This document shows positions 35,353 to 44,002 of a stretch of 64,000 nucleotides of DNA, piece by piece. A model generated the notes under the pieces. The model was not told the origin of the DNA, ran no database searches, and saw nothing but the letters and a program-made list of their open reading frames with translations. The translations under genes and the position numbers were made by a program. Each line of letters opens with the position of its first letter. Position 1 is the stretch's first letter. The stretch is from Hyphomicrobiales bacterium (GTDB lineage Bacteria; Pseudomonadota; Alphaproteobacteria; Rhizobiales; Kaistiaceae): the NCBI GenBank assembly GCA_017305635.1, contig JAFKKF010000008.1:248001-312000 (forward strand), written 5' to 3'.

Positions 35353-35927
35353 AGATCGCTGAATACGGGGCCGAAGACAACGGAAGTTCTGATTTTGTCC
35401 GGCTGAGCCTGATCGGATTTGCAGCGCACTCGGTCAGGCGAGTGCCCTGCGAACTCGCCAATGCGCCCGAGCCGGCCAAACGCCCGCAAAAGCTGGTGTT
35501 CTGTCCTCCGTACCCATTTCGCATAGTCCAGAGGTCCGGAGAACAAACGCCATAGAGAGAATGCTGTCGGTGGCACTCTACGAAGAGGAGTCCGGAGCTA
35601 TTGGCCGGAAGCGACGCAAAAGCGGCGACTATAGGCGCCCATTTGCTGGTTCGAGAAAGTTGGCGAGTGGAGAACTGGCGGAGGGAGAGGCACTGAGATC
35701 TAACATTCTCTTGCGAACTCGAGATCGAAAGGCGCAGTTCGCTCAGCGTCCTCGACAATTGGCCGCCTGGCGATCTGCCTGTCGTGCTGCAAGCGCGGAC
35801 GGATGGTCCCGCCGACTAAACCCAGCCCTATTTTTCGTCGCTGCCGGATTGCGGCCAATCGCGGACAGCCAAATGTAAGGTTGGCTGTGGGAATCTTCGC
35901 GAGTCGGATTCTCCAACGCAGAACGAA
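35353..35927. other. Gene-poor stretch before the redox module
   Basis: There are 575 bases with only short unrelated frames on both strands and no recognised domain, promoter pair or hairpin. Together with 34036-35352 it forms a decayed boundary on the left side of the redox-membrane module. Confidence 0.35.
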
Positions 35928-36656
35928 ATGAAGCGCATCGCCCTGTCTCTGGCCGTCATCGCGGGTTCGGCGGTCTATGTCCTCGAAAAGCCGAGGGAAC
36001 CGCCGCTCGATGGGCTTCTGCTCGTAGCCCCATCCGAAGATGCGGTGCCGCCCGGCCGACCTGTCGCCCAACCGGAACTACCGAAGCCTCATCTTGCTGC
36101 GCCCGGACTAGCAATCGTCGGTGGCGCGGCCTTCGCGCAGGCTCCGGCGCCTCCCTCCCCCTCGCCCTTGAAGGAAACAAGGGCGCCGACGCTCTCCAGC
36201 GACGACGAAGGAGGAGACGATGAAGGGGTCACCGCGAAAGTGACGCAGCTCCTTGCCCGCGTTCCGCTCCCGCGCCTTCGCGTGACGCCATCTGTCCCGA
36301 AGGCAAGGCTCGCCGCCGCGAAGGCAGGAGCGCCGGTCGTCCGCATTGCCGCCTCGGTGCCTCCCGCGGCAGTCCGCGCGGATGGCACCTTCGTTGGATC
36401 GGTCGAGAACGCCTATTACGGCCTGGTGCAAGTAGAGGCCAATTTCGCCCAGGGCAAGCTCGTCAGCGTCAAGGTGCTGCAGTATCCCTCCGACCGTCGC
36501 ACGTCTGTCTACATCAACAGCCGTGCACTCCCGGTGCTGCGCCGGGAGGCGATCGCGGCACAGAGTGCCAATGTCGACATCGTGTCGGGTGCGACACTCA
36601 CGAGCCGAGCCTTTGCGCGGTCGCTCGACGCGGCCTTCAACCGTGCGGGCGCCTAA
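35928..36656 (+). CDS. Exported FMN_bind-domain protein with covalent flavinylation motif
   Basis: A 242-residue protein. Residues 1-18 form a hydrophobic export signal or anchor. Residues of about 20-145 are a Pro/Ala-rich, acidic linker. The FMN_bind domain occupies about 150-242 (DGTFVGSVENAYYGLVQVEANFAQGKLVSVKVLQ) and contains DIVSGATLTS, the threonine site to which ApbE attaches FMN through a phosphoester bond. The ApbE gene overlaps its 3' end, and a membrane reductase follows, so it is probably the extracytosolic electron acceptor or relay of that system. No clear ribosome binding site is seen before ATG 35928. Confidence 0.82.
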   Translation: MKRIALSLAVIAGSAVYVLEKPREPPLDGLLLVAPSEDAVPPGRPVAQPELPKPHLAAPGLAIVGGAAFAQAPAPPSPSPLKETRAPTLSSDDEGGDDEGVTAKVTQLLARVPLPRLRVTPSVPKARLAAAKAGAPVVRIAASVPPAAVRADGTFVGSVENAYYGLVQVEANFAQGKLVSVKVLQYPSDRRTSVYINSRALPVLRREAIAAQSANVDIVSGATLTSRAFARSLDAAFNRAGA

Positions 36657-37404
36657 GGCCTTGCCCGAGACCCGCGACCTGATGGGCATGCCGATCACCA
36701 TCGACGTCGTGGGCAGCGGAACCGCAGCCGTGGTCGAGCGCGCTTTCCGGCACTTCGAATCCGTCGATCGGCGCTTCAGCACCTATCGCGACGACAGCGA
36801 GATCAGCGCCCTGAACGCGCGCGTACTGGACACAGCTGCGCTCAGCAACGACATGCGGGAGGTGCTCGCAATCGCCGATGTCACGCGTCAGCAGACCGGT
36901 GGATATTTCAATATCAAGCGTGCTGACGGCAGCATCGATCCATCCGGGATCGTCAAAGGCTGGGCCATCCGGAACGCTGCCCGGCTCATCGCCGAGGCTG
37001 GATTTCGCGACTTCTTTGTTGAGGCCGGTGGCGATGTGCAGTCCGTGGGCCGCAACCGGCTGGGCATCGAATGGCGCGTCGGCATCCGCAATCCCTTTCA
37101 TCCTGCCGAGATCATCAAAGCGATCGAACCTCGCGGTCGTGGCGTCGCGACGTCCGGTACGTATGCGCGTGGCGATCACATCTACAATCCCCACGCGCCT
37201 GGTGCGGCAATTTCCGCGATCGTCAGCCTCAGCGTCATCGGGCCGGACATTCTGGAAGCCGACCGGTTCGCGACGGCCGCCTTCGCGATGGGGGCAGACG
37301 GGATCGACTTCATCGAGGCCATGCCCGGTCTCGAGGGCTACATGGTGGATGCCAGCGGCATCGCCACGATGACAACCGGCTTCCCAGGCTTCGTGTGCGC
37401 ATGA
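36643..37404 (+). CDS. apbE: FAD:protein FMN transferase (ApbE)
   Basis: A protein of about 253 residues. ApbE blocks are MGMPITIDV, ESVDRRFSTYRDDSEISALNA, SIDPSGIVKGWAI, FFVEAGGDVQSVG, ATSGTYARGD and EADRFATAAFAMG, including the metal-binding Asp and Thr positions. It transfers FMN from FAD to a Ser/Thr of FMN_bind-type proteins. GTG 36643 is taken as the start, overlapping the previous gene by 14 bases; ATG 36682 is possible. Unlike classic periplasmic ApbE lipoproteins (about 330 residues), no signal peptide is visible, so where it modifies its exported partner is an open point. Confidence 0.9.
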   Translation: MRAPKALPETRDLMGMPITIDVVGSGTAAVVERAFRHFESVDRRFSTYRDDSEISALNARVLDTAALSNDMREVLAIADVTRQQTGGYFNIKRADGSIDPSGIVKGWAIRNAARLIAEAGFRDFFVEAGGDVQSVGRNRLGIEWRVGIRNPFHPAEIIKAIEPRGRGVATSGTYARGDHIYNPHAPGAAISAIVSLSVIGPDILEADRFATAAFAMGADGIDFIEAMPGLEGYMVDASGIATMTTGFPGFVCA

Positions 37405-38912
37405 ACGCGCTCCTCGACCGGCTCCTCGATCACGTCACGATGTATCGCTTGGTGCTTTACTATTTGGTGACGCTGATTGCCGTCGCCCTGGCCCTGAGCA
37501 TCGCGGGGGTCCTTCCGTTCGCGCCCCAGATGCTCGTCGTCTCGACGCTCGTTGCGGTCGCGGCCTGTGCGCTCACGAACCGGGCGTTCGCGCGGGTCTT
37601 CGAGGTGCCCGCGAACGCCGAGTCTGCGATCATCACCGCCCTGATCCTTGTCTTGATCCTCGATCCCGTCGGCATCACGGATGTGCGCGGCCTGCTCGGC
37701 ATTGCCTTCGCCAGTGTCTGGGCGATGGCCGCGAAGTTCGTCCTCGCCGTCGGCCGGCGCCATCTCTTCAATCCGGCCGCCCTTGGCGTGTTCCTCAGCG
37801 GTGCGCTGCTGGACCAGCCGGCCACCTGGTGGATCTCCGGCCACCTGGCGTTCTTACCGGTCGTCATCGCCGGCGGCCTGGTGGTGGTGCGCAAGCTTCG
37901 GCGCTTCGACCTGGTCGCAGTCTACGTGCTCGCCAATCTCCTCGCGGTTGTGGCGACGACGGCTCCGGCCGACGTGGCGTCGGCGATTTCCGAGACGGTG
38001 CTGTCGTCGCCGCTGTTCTTCTTCGCCTTCGTCATGCTGACCGAGCCGCTCACGGCTCCCGGAAAGCGTTGGCCAAGGCTCATATTTGGCGCGCTCGTCG
38101 GCGCGCTGAGTGCGCCGAACGTCCATGTCGGGACTTTTTATCTGACCCCGGAGCTCGCGCTTCTCGTGGGGAACGTCCTTGCTTTTGCTCTTGCTCCGCA
38201 GGGCCGGTTCGCCCTCACCCTGGAGCGTATCGAGCACGCGGCCGGCGATGCATATGACTTCATCTTCCGGCCCGATCGACGAGTCGCGTTCGAGGCCGGA
38301 CAATATCTCGAGTGGACACTGGCGCTCGATCGCTCGGACAGCCGCGGCAATCGCCGCTATTTCACGATTGCCTCAGCGCCGACAGAGAAGCGGGTGCGGC
38401 TCGGGGTGAAATTCTATCCGGGGGCAAGTGCCTTCAAGCGCGGGCTGGCGGAGCTCAGGCCCGGCGACCGGATTTTCGCTGCTCAGGTGGCGGGTGATTT
38501 CACCTTACCTGCCGATCCTGATGCGAGGATCGCCTTCATTGCCGGCGGCATCGGGATCACGCCGTTCCGCAGTATGCTGCAATGCCTGGTCGACAAAGGG
38601 GAAGTCCGCCCGATCGTCGTCCTCTATGCGAATGAGCGCGCCAGCGACATATGTTATCGCGACGTGCTGGCCGCGGCGGAGCGAAGGTTGGGTATCCGTA
38701 CCGAGTTCGCTGTCGCGCGGGACCCCGGTCCCCGCGATCACGCCGGCTACATCAACGCCCAGCTCATCCGTCGCTCGATACCGGACTTCGCGGAGCGCAT
38801 CTTCTATGTTTCGGGGCCACAGGCCATGGTCCGGGCCGTGCGCGACGAGCTGCTCAGGCTCGGTGTGCACCGGTCGAGGATCAAGGTCGACTTCTTCCCG
38901 GGCTTTGCATGA
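37401..38912 (+). CDS. RnfD/NqrB-like membrane domain fused to a ferredoxin-NAD(P)+ reductase domain
   Basis: A 503-residue protein. Residues 1-270 have about nine membrane spans with the NqrB/RnfD-like block HLFNPAALGVFLSG. Residues of about 275-503 are a soluble FNR module: FAD site RRYFTIASAP, flavin/NAD site IAGGIGITPFRSM and the close IFYVSGPQAMV. The covalent SGAT site of NqrB/RnfD is not present in the membrane part. It is coupled (ATGA) to apbE. Electrons probably run from cytosolic NAD(P)H through FAD and the membrane domain to the exported flavoprotein at 35928. The final acceptor is unknown. Confidence 0.87.
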   Translation: MNALLDRLLDHVTMYRLVLYYLVTLIAVALALSIAGVLPFAPQMLVVSTLVAVAACALTNRAFARVFEVPANAESAIITALILVLILDPVGITDVRGLLGIAFASVWAMAAKFVLAVGRRHLFNPAALGVFLSGALLDQPATWWISGHLAFLPVVIAGGLVVVRKLRRFDLVAVYVLANLLAVVATTAPADVASAISETVLSSPLFFFAFVMLTEPLTAPGKRWPRLIFGALVGALSAPNVHVGTFYLTPELALLVGNVLAFALAPQGRFALTLERIEHAAGDAYDFIFRPDRRVAFEAGQYLEWTLALDRSDSRGNRRYFTIASAPTEKRVRLGVKFYPGASAFKRGLAELRPGDRIFAAQVAGDFTLPADPDARIAFIAGGIGITPFRSMLQCLVDKGEVRPIVVLYANERASDICYRDVLAAAERRLGIRTEFAVARDPGPRDHAGYINAQLIRRSIPDFAERIFYVSGPQAMVRAVRDELLRLGVHRSRIKVDFFPGFA

Positions 38913-38919
38913 AGTTCGT

Positions 38920-40254
38920 TCAGCCGACCGCCGGGAGGATGATCGTCACCTTCAGCCCCGGCGCACAATCACCGAGGACAAGCTCCCCATCATAGGCTTC
39001 CACGATGTCGGAGACGATGGCGAGCCCAAGCCCGTGGCCGCCGCTGCCAGCGAGCCTGACACCGCGCAGGAGCACGGCATGCCGATCTTTCTCCGCTATG
39101 CCCGATCCATCATCGGCGACGACGATGGTGGTCTCGCCTCCAGTGGCCGACCCTGCAATGCGAACGGTCGACTTGGCGAAATGGGCAGCGTTCTCAACGA
39201 GGTTGCCCAGCAGTTCCGCAAGGTCGCTCTCGTCGATCGGCACTCGCAGGTCCGGCTCGGCGTCGATGACGAACGACAGGCCCTCGCCCCTTGGCGTGCG
39301 GCGGACGACCGAGACGACGCTGGCAGCGATCTCTGCCAATCGGCTCCGGTGCTGGCCGCCCATCTGGGGTGCTAGGCGGGCACGGGCGAGTTCGCGCTCA
39401 ATGTGGCGGCGGATGGCCTCAACGCTCCGCTCGATCCCCTCGGCGAGGTCGGTTTCGCCCCTCGCTCTCAAAAGGCGGACGTCGGCCGACAGGACCTGCA
39501 GCGGCGTCTTCAGTCCATGCGCCAGGTCCGTGGCGCGGAGGCGCGCCCGCGAGAGCGCCTTCTCCTGGTTCTCCAGCAGATGGTTGATCTCGTCGGCGAG
39601 GGGCTGCACCTCGTTCGGGGCGAGCCCGGCCAGGCGCGACGTCTTTCGCGATACGACGTCGCGAACCGCCCCCTTGATTCTCCCGAGTGGCGAAAGGCCG
39701 ATGGTGATCTGCAGAAAATTCGCAACGATCAAGAGGCCGCCAAGGACGGCAAGTGCCGGGGCCAGCTCGCGCAGGTAGCTGCGCAGGGATTCTTCGATCG
39801 TCCCGTGATCCTCGGCAACGATAGCCCTGAAGCTGCGGCCTCCGGGGTCGATGATCGTGCGTGCCCCGGATAGGAGAAGGTGTCCGCCGTCGCCTTCGAT
39901 CTCCCGGAAGCTAAGCTGCCCGGCAGGCGAAGGAGGCAGCGACAATGTGCTGTCCCACAGCGACCGCGATCGCACGACCCTACCGGAAGCCATGTCTTCG
40001 ACTTGCCAGTAGTTGCCGGAGGCCGGCATATCGAAGCGCGGATCAGAAAGCGGCGCCACCGTGAGCGCCCCATCAGGCCCGAAATGCGTCGCGGCTATGA
40101 GGCGCGTCAGTTCAAAGGAGAGGTCCGTATCGGCCCGCCGCTCCAAATGGTGCTCGAAAAGTACACCCAGTCCGATGCCGGAAACGATGATCGCGAGGAC
40201 AATGGAGACGATGGCCGCCGACCAGAGGCGGAGGCGGAGGGAGTGGCCCTTCAC
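38920..40254 (-). CDS. Sensor histidine kinase (OmpR-partner, PhoQ-like)
   Basis: A 444-residue kinase with two membrane spans (about 10-33 and 168-188) that enclose a periplasmic sensor domain. A HAMP-like linker, an H-box DLAHGLKTPLQV (phospho-His in HGLKTPL) and a HATPase_c domain follow (NLVENAAHFAK, then VVADDGSGI, then GHGLGLAIV). GTG 40254 overlaps the response-regulator stop. The gene converges on the RnfD-FNR gene with only 7 bases between stops. It likely senses an envelope redox or metal cue and controls the nearby redox module. That link is by position only. Confidence 0.92.
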   Translation of the reverse strand: MKGHSLRLRLWSAAIVSIVLAIIVSGIGLGVLFEHHLERRADTDLSFELTRLIAATHFGPDGALTVAPLSDPRFDMPASGNYWQVEDMASGRVVRSRSLWDSTLSLPPSPAGQLSFREIEGDGGHLLLSGARTIIDPGGRSFRAIVAEDHGTIEESLRSYLRELAPALAVLGGLLIVANFLQITIGLSPLGRIKGAVRDVVSRKTSRLAGLAPNEVQPLADEINHLLENQEKALSRARLRATDLAHGLKTPLQVLSADVRLLRARGETDLAEGIERSVEAIRRHIERELARARLAPQMGGQHRSRLAEIAASVVSVVRRTPRGEGLSFVIDAEPDLRVPIDESDLAELLGNLVENAAHFAKSTVRIAGSATGGETTIVVADDGSGIAEKDRHAVLLRGVRLAGSGGHGLGLAIVSDIVEAYDGELVLGDCAPGLKVTIILPAVG

Positions 40255-40916
40255 AGCCGCGTATCGGCGAGGATATAGCCGAAGCCCCGTCTGTTCTCGA
40301 TCGAACCACTGCCGATCTTGCGCCGAAGGCGAGCCACAATCACCTCAATCGCGTTCGGATCCTTGTCGTTGCCCGACCCGTAAAGATGCTCGGCGAGTTC
40401 GGTAGCCGGTACTACCCGCCCCGGATGGTGCATGAGGAAGGCGAGCAGGCGGTATTCGGTTGGCGTTAGCGCCACCGGTTCACCATCCCGTGCTATCACC
40501 ATCACGCGTGTATCCAGCGATAGATGGCCGATCTTCAGGACGGGAGCTGGCTGGCCCGCGGCGCGGCGCAGAAGGGCGCGCAGCCGGGCAACAAGCTCCT
40601 CCATCTGGAACGGCTTGGCGAGATAATCGTCAGCGCCGGCGTTGATGCCGGCTACGCGGTCCGTCCACACGCCACGCGCCGTCAACACGAGAACCGGCAC
40701 CCGTGAACCGGCGCCTCGCCAGCGACGCAGGATGTCGAGACCGTCGATCTTCGGCAGCCCGCGGTCGAGGACGATTGCGTCGTAGCTCTCGGTATCGCCC
40801 CGGAACCAAGCCTCTTCGCCGTCCACGGCGACGTCGACGACGAATCCGGCATCGCGCAGGGTCACGGCGATGTCTCCCGCGATCTTGGGCTCGTCCTCCG
40901 CCACGAGTATCTTCAC
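40251..40916 (-). CDS. Two-component response regulator, OmpR/PhoB family
   Basis: A 221-residue protein. The receiver has the acidic pair in VAEDEPK, phospho-Asp in AIVLDRGLPKIDG and Lys in YLAKPF. The C-terminal winged helix is seen as LTPTEYRLLAFLMHHPGRVV and IEVIVARLRRKIG. It lies between the PepSY gene and the kinase, with four-base overlaps on both sides, so the three are one operon. Its DNA target is not visible. Confidence 0.94.
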   Translation of the reverse strand: MKILVAEDEPKIAGDIAVTLRDAGFVVDVAVDGEEAWFRGDTESYDAIVLDRGLPKIDGLDILRRWRGAGSRVPVLVLTARGVWTDRVAGINAGADDYLAKPFQMEELVARLRALLRRAAGQPAPVLKIGHLSLDTRVMVIARDGEPVALTPTEYRLLAFLMHHPGRVVPATELAEHLYGSGNDKDPNAIEVIVARLRRKIGSGSIENRRGFGYILADTRL

Positions 40917-41242
40917 GGTAACTCCGTGTCGGCCGGCGATCGGGCGAGCAGCTTCGCGCTTTCGGCGTCGATATCGAGCGTCACTCGGTGCCCTGCCGCA
41001 TCCACGATCCGGATGACATAAGTCCAGCCGCGGCCATTCCGTTGCAGAGCCACGCCGACTATGTCACCCGGAACTACCTGATGCGCGGCCTGTGCGATCT
41101 GCTCGAAAGAGAGGATTTCCCCCCTCTCGTGCAGATCGCGGACGAGGTCGTGATCGGCGTCCTCGTCGGCGCGGACCACAGTCAGCGTGGCCACGAGAAT
41201 GGCTGCCGCAGCGACCCATCTCAGGGAGGGGGGTAAGATCAT
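40913..41242 (-). CDS. Exported PepSY-domain protein
   Basis: A 109-residue protein with a signal peptide of about 24 residues (LRWVAAAAILVATLTVVRA, then DEDADH). The single PepSY domain is ILSFEQIAQAAHQVVPGDIVGVALQRNGRGWTYVIRIVD...GHRVTLDIDAESAKLL. Small periplasmic PepSY proteins are common next to OmpR/kinase pairs and flavin- or heme-based membrane reductases, where they may bind the sensor. ATG 41242 is chosen because the hydrophobic signal starts right after it. The stop overlaps the response-regulator start. Confidence 0.85.
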   Translation of the reverse strand: MILPPSLRWVAAAAILVATLTVVRADEDADHDLVRDLHERGEILSFEQIAQAAHQVVPGDIVGVALQRNGRGWTYVIRIVDAAGHRVTLDIDAESAKLLARSPADTELP

Positions 41243-41368
41243 GGAACGGGAATGCCCGAGGTTGCCTGCGCTGCTTCTTGCATCGCAAAACTGCCGGATC
41301 ATGGCCTTTCCGTGTCGCTTTCCGGAGGGGGCGATCGGCTGCCGATCATCGCAGCGGACTGCCCAGCA

Positions 41369-41833
41369 TCAGGCCGCGCCGTGCAGGACATTGACGCCAA
41401 GATCAAAGACGAGCTGTCCGCCATAGTATGCCGTAATGATCAGAAGGATGGCGCCGGCGATCTCGACGATCGGCACCGCGACCGCACCCACGCCGGCCGG
41501 CCGCAAATCCCGCCACCACGCGAGTGTTCGAACCAAGGCCCAGACCGCGAAAGCGATGGCCGTCATGCCACCTAAGCTTTCGTGAATCTCTGCGATGTCG
41601 CTATGGAACCCACCTTGTTCGGCAACATCAAGGGCGATGCTCCCAAACACGAATGCCGCTACGGCCGAAAGCCCGGCGAGTACTGCCAAAATGGTCGAGA
41701 CGGTTCCAGTGTAGGAGCGCCCGCCAATATCGCGACCGCGCAACACCGCAATCAAATCGAAGGCCGTAAGCGAGAGGAAGAAGACAATGGGAAAATGAAC
41801 CAGCATCGGGTGGATGTGCTGAACGGGTATCAC
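41369..41833 (-). CDS. DUF2231-family membrane protein
   Basis: A protein of about 154 residues with four membrane spans. The family mark is the N-terminal HIHPMLVHFPIVFFLSL, with histidines that may bind heme, plus later FHSDIAEIHESLGGMT. The start is either GTG 41833, with AGAGG upstream, or TTG 41875. DUF2231 proteins accompany cytochrome and redox genes, and their function is not established. It is on the same strand as the PepSY operon, 126 bases upstream of it. Confidence 0.78.
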   Translation of the reverse strand: MIPVQHIHPMLVHFPIVFFLSLTAFDLIAVLRGRDIGGRSYTGTVSTILAVLAGLSAVAAFVFGSIALDVAEQGGFHSDIAEIHESLGGMTAIAFAVWALVRTLAWWRDLRPAGVGAVAVPIVEIAGAILLIITAYYGGQLVFDLGVNVLHGAA

Positions 41834-42141
41834 CGGAGAAGCCTCTGCCTGGGGAATGGGGTGCCGCCGCGTCAATCAAAGCGCAGAAGCAGGACGTGCG
41901 TTCAATGACAGCCGCCGGCTTTCAGAACGCTGACTTGCCTTGAAGGACCACTGCGCCTTGTCCTAACTCCGTCCCAGCGATCCTGACCCAGCGCGCAGGT
42001 CGGATGGGGACGAGGGGCTCGGCTTGCATCGCGCCTGGACTCGCCGACGATGAACCGTTCACCAACTCGCGGCGGACACAGCGCTAACTCACGCAGGTGA
42101 CGGCATTGGGGCAACTTCGCGCTGCCTCCCTGCGGAACTGA

Positions 42142-42843
42142 TCAGACAACGGTTCCGAATGCCGCCCCAATCCCGGCCGTCAAGGCCATTGCAGATGTTC
42201 CCCAAAAAGTTACCCGTACCATCGCCCGTGGAACATTGGCTCCACCAACTCGGGCGCCGATGGCGCCCAAGAGGGCTAGAAAGAGCAGGGAAGCAACGGA
42301 CACAATCGGCACGAGATAGCCGATCGGTGAGACCACAACCGCTAACAAGGGCATGGCTGCGCCGACCGAAAAGGTTACCGCTGAGGTCAACGCAGCCTGA
42401 ATGGGTTTGGCTGTCGTGATCTCTGAAATGCCGAGTTCTTCGCGCGCATGCGTTCCCAAGGCGTCTTTCATCATCAATTGTTCGGCGACTCGGCGTGCCA
42501 ATGTTGGATCCAAGCCACGTTGCACATAGATTTCCGCGAGCTCTGCGTGCTCGGCTGAAGGATCGGCCCGTAGTTCCGTTCTTTCCCGAGCAAGGTCGGC
42601 GCGTTCGGTATCGGCCTGCGAACTGACGGATACGTACTCTCCCGCCGCCATCGACATTGCGCCAGCTACAAGGCCAGCGATGGCGGCGATAAGGACATCG
42701 CTTGGCTTCGTTGCCGCGACAGCGACTCCGACGATCAGACTGGAGGTGGACACGATACCATCGTTTGCTCCAAGCACTGCCGCTCTCAGCCAGCCGATTC
42801 TTGTAACGAGGTGACTCTCGGGGTGAACTCGCAAACGGCTCAT
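42142..42843 (-). CDS. VIT1/CCC1-family Fe2+/Mn2+ transporter
   Basis: A 233-residue membrane protein with about five spans. The VIT signature is GWLRAAVLGANDGIVSTSSLIVGVA, followed by AGAMSMAAGEYVSVSSQADTERADL. A cytosolic helical metal-binding region follows (ELRADPSAEHAELAEIYVQRGLD, DALGTHAREELGI), and then three more spans. It exports or sequesters ferrous iron or manganese. ATG 42843 is used. It follows the cytochrome b561 gene on the same strand, 88 bases away. Confidence 0.9.
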   Translation of the reverse strand: MSRLRVHPESHLVTRIGWLRAAVLGANDGIVSTSSLIVGVAVAATKPSDVLIAAIAGLVAGAMSMAAGEYVSVSSQADTERADLARERTELRADPSAEHAELAEIYVQRGLDPTLARRVAEQLMMKDALGTHAREELGISEITTAKPIQAALTSAVTFSVGAAMPLLAVVVSPIGYLVPIVSVASLLFLALLGAIGARVGGANVPRAMVRVTFWGTSAMALTAGIGAAFGTVV

Positions 42844-42931
42844 GGATTTGCTGGACCTCCAGGACCGTACCGACTGCGGAGCTGAGGCAAGAGTGTCGTA
42901 TCTCGGCTGCCCGAGCCGGCTCGCAGCCCCG

Positions 42932-43486
42932 CTAGTGGGCGCGACGGCTCGGGAGCATCGAAAGCAGAACGCCATCGCGTAGGATGAAATGGTGAAAAAG
43001 CGCGGCGGCGGCGTGGACGCCTGCGACCCATATGATGACGTCGCCGAGCAGCGGATGAATCCCGGATATCGATTCTCCGAGCGAATGCGAGCGGCTAAAG
43101 AGCGGGCCAACCTCACCGAGACCAATGACGGTAACTGGATGGCCCTCCAGCCAGGCGCCGACGATCGCCGTAAGTGGAACCGCGGCGAGCAGAGCGTAAA
43201 GCGTCCAATGAACTAGCCTTGAAGCGAGCGCCATCCAAGCCGGCATGGGCGGTTCCTCCGGAGTATAGTCGAAAACGCGCCAGCCCACACGAATTGCCAG
43301 CACCAGGAAGACGAGCAGGCCCAGTGTCTCATGGAGGCTCAGGCCGGAGGCACGTTCTGCAGCATAGACACGGGATTCTGGTCCACCTTCGCCGAGAAGC
43401 CACGCGCTTCCTACTAGAAGCACGGTCACCCAATGAAGAATCTGTGTCATCGTACTGTAGTGTGTACCATCGGCTATCCTTCGCAT
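42932..43486 (-). CDS. Cytochrome b561-family diheme membrane protein
   Basis: A 184-residue, four-span protein. Likely heme ligands are His in QILHWVTVL, His in LSLHETLGL, and two in the last spans (SGIHPLLGDVIIWVAGVHAAAALFHH). Such proteins pass electrons from quinol or periplasmic donors, or act as superoxide-quinone oxidoreductases (CybB-like). It stands with VIT and DUF2231 next to the flavin-redox module. It probably belongs to the same membrane-redox group, but co-transcription is not proven. Confidence 0.9.
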   Translation of the reverse strand: MRRIADGTHYSTMTQILHWVTVLLVGSAWLLGEGGPESRVYAAERASGLSLHETLGLLVFLVLAIRVGWRVFDYTPEEPPMPAWMALASRLVHWTLYALLAAVPLTAIVGAWLEGHPVTVIGLGEVGPLFSRSHSLGESISGIHPLLGDVIIWVAGVHAAAALFHHFILRDGVLLSMLPSRRAH

Positions 43487-43922
43487 GCGGTGTCCTTTTC
43501 TATGATGACGAGAATGGCTTCGTACACATGAATCGGGTGGGTAAGGAGAGACGCAGCACCATAGGACGCAGTCCGCAGCCGGAAAAGAAATCCCGGCTAG
43601 ATCCTAAGTCAGTCTCCAACCCTCACCAAATCCGCATTCACTTTATGGCCGAAGTTCGGGTCAGCGCTTTGATCGCCGTCAATGGCTTCTGACTAGAGAT
43701 CACCGATGGATCGATGAAGAACGATCTCGATCCCATGCTTCTTGTCGGTGCGATGGGTTCTCCGCACTGCCTCGCTAGGTCGGAAGTCGCTATAGATGCA
43801 GCCCTTCGCTTGGGCGCAGAACCGGCGAAAGTACTTATCGCCGGCGCGTCGAGGGCACACCTATGAGAACTCCGGGCGCGAGGAGTGGTAGCTCGTAGGC
43901 CCGCCTCCTAGCAGAGCGTTTG
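43487..43922. other. Gene-poor stretch between redox module and survival island
   Basis: There is no recognised family. A 50-codon plus frame at 43714-43866 (MKNDLDPMLLVGAMGSPHC, then AALRLGAEPAKVLIAGAS) is the only fragment with protein-like composition, and it could be the relic of a larger gene. Base composition looks less GC-rich than the flanking genes. Confidence 0.35.
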
Positions 43923-44002
43923 TCATTGGCCGCACCGATCCAAGGTCAACGATAGTAAGTGCGTGCTGGAAGATTTCCTTCCGGCGCTCCGAAGGGCTGC
44001 GG

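Noticed and set aside
41395-41410. TTGACGCCAAGATCAA inside the DUF2231 gene
   Set aside because: Half sites are separated by 8 instead of 6 bases and the site lies near the 3' end of the coding sequence.
43714-43866. A 50-codon plus-strand frame (ending AEPAKVLIAGASRAHL)
   Set aside because: Protein-like composition but too short, no binding site and no recognised family; kept only as a possible relic.
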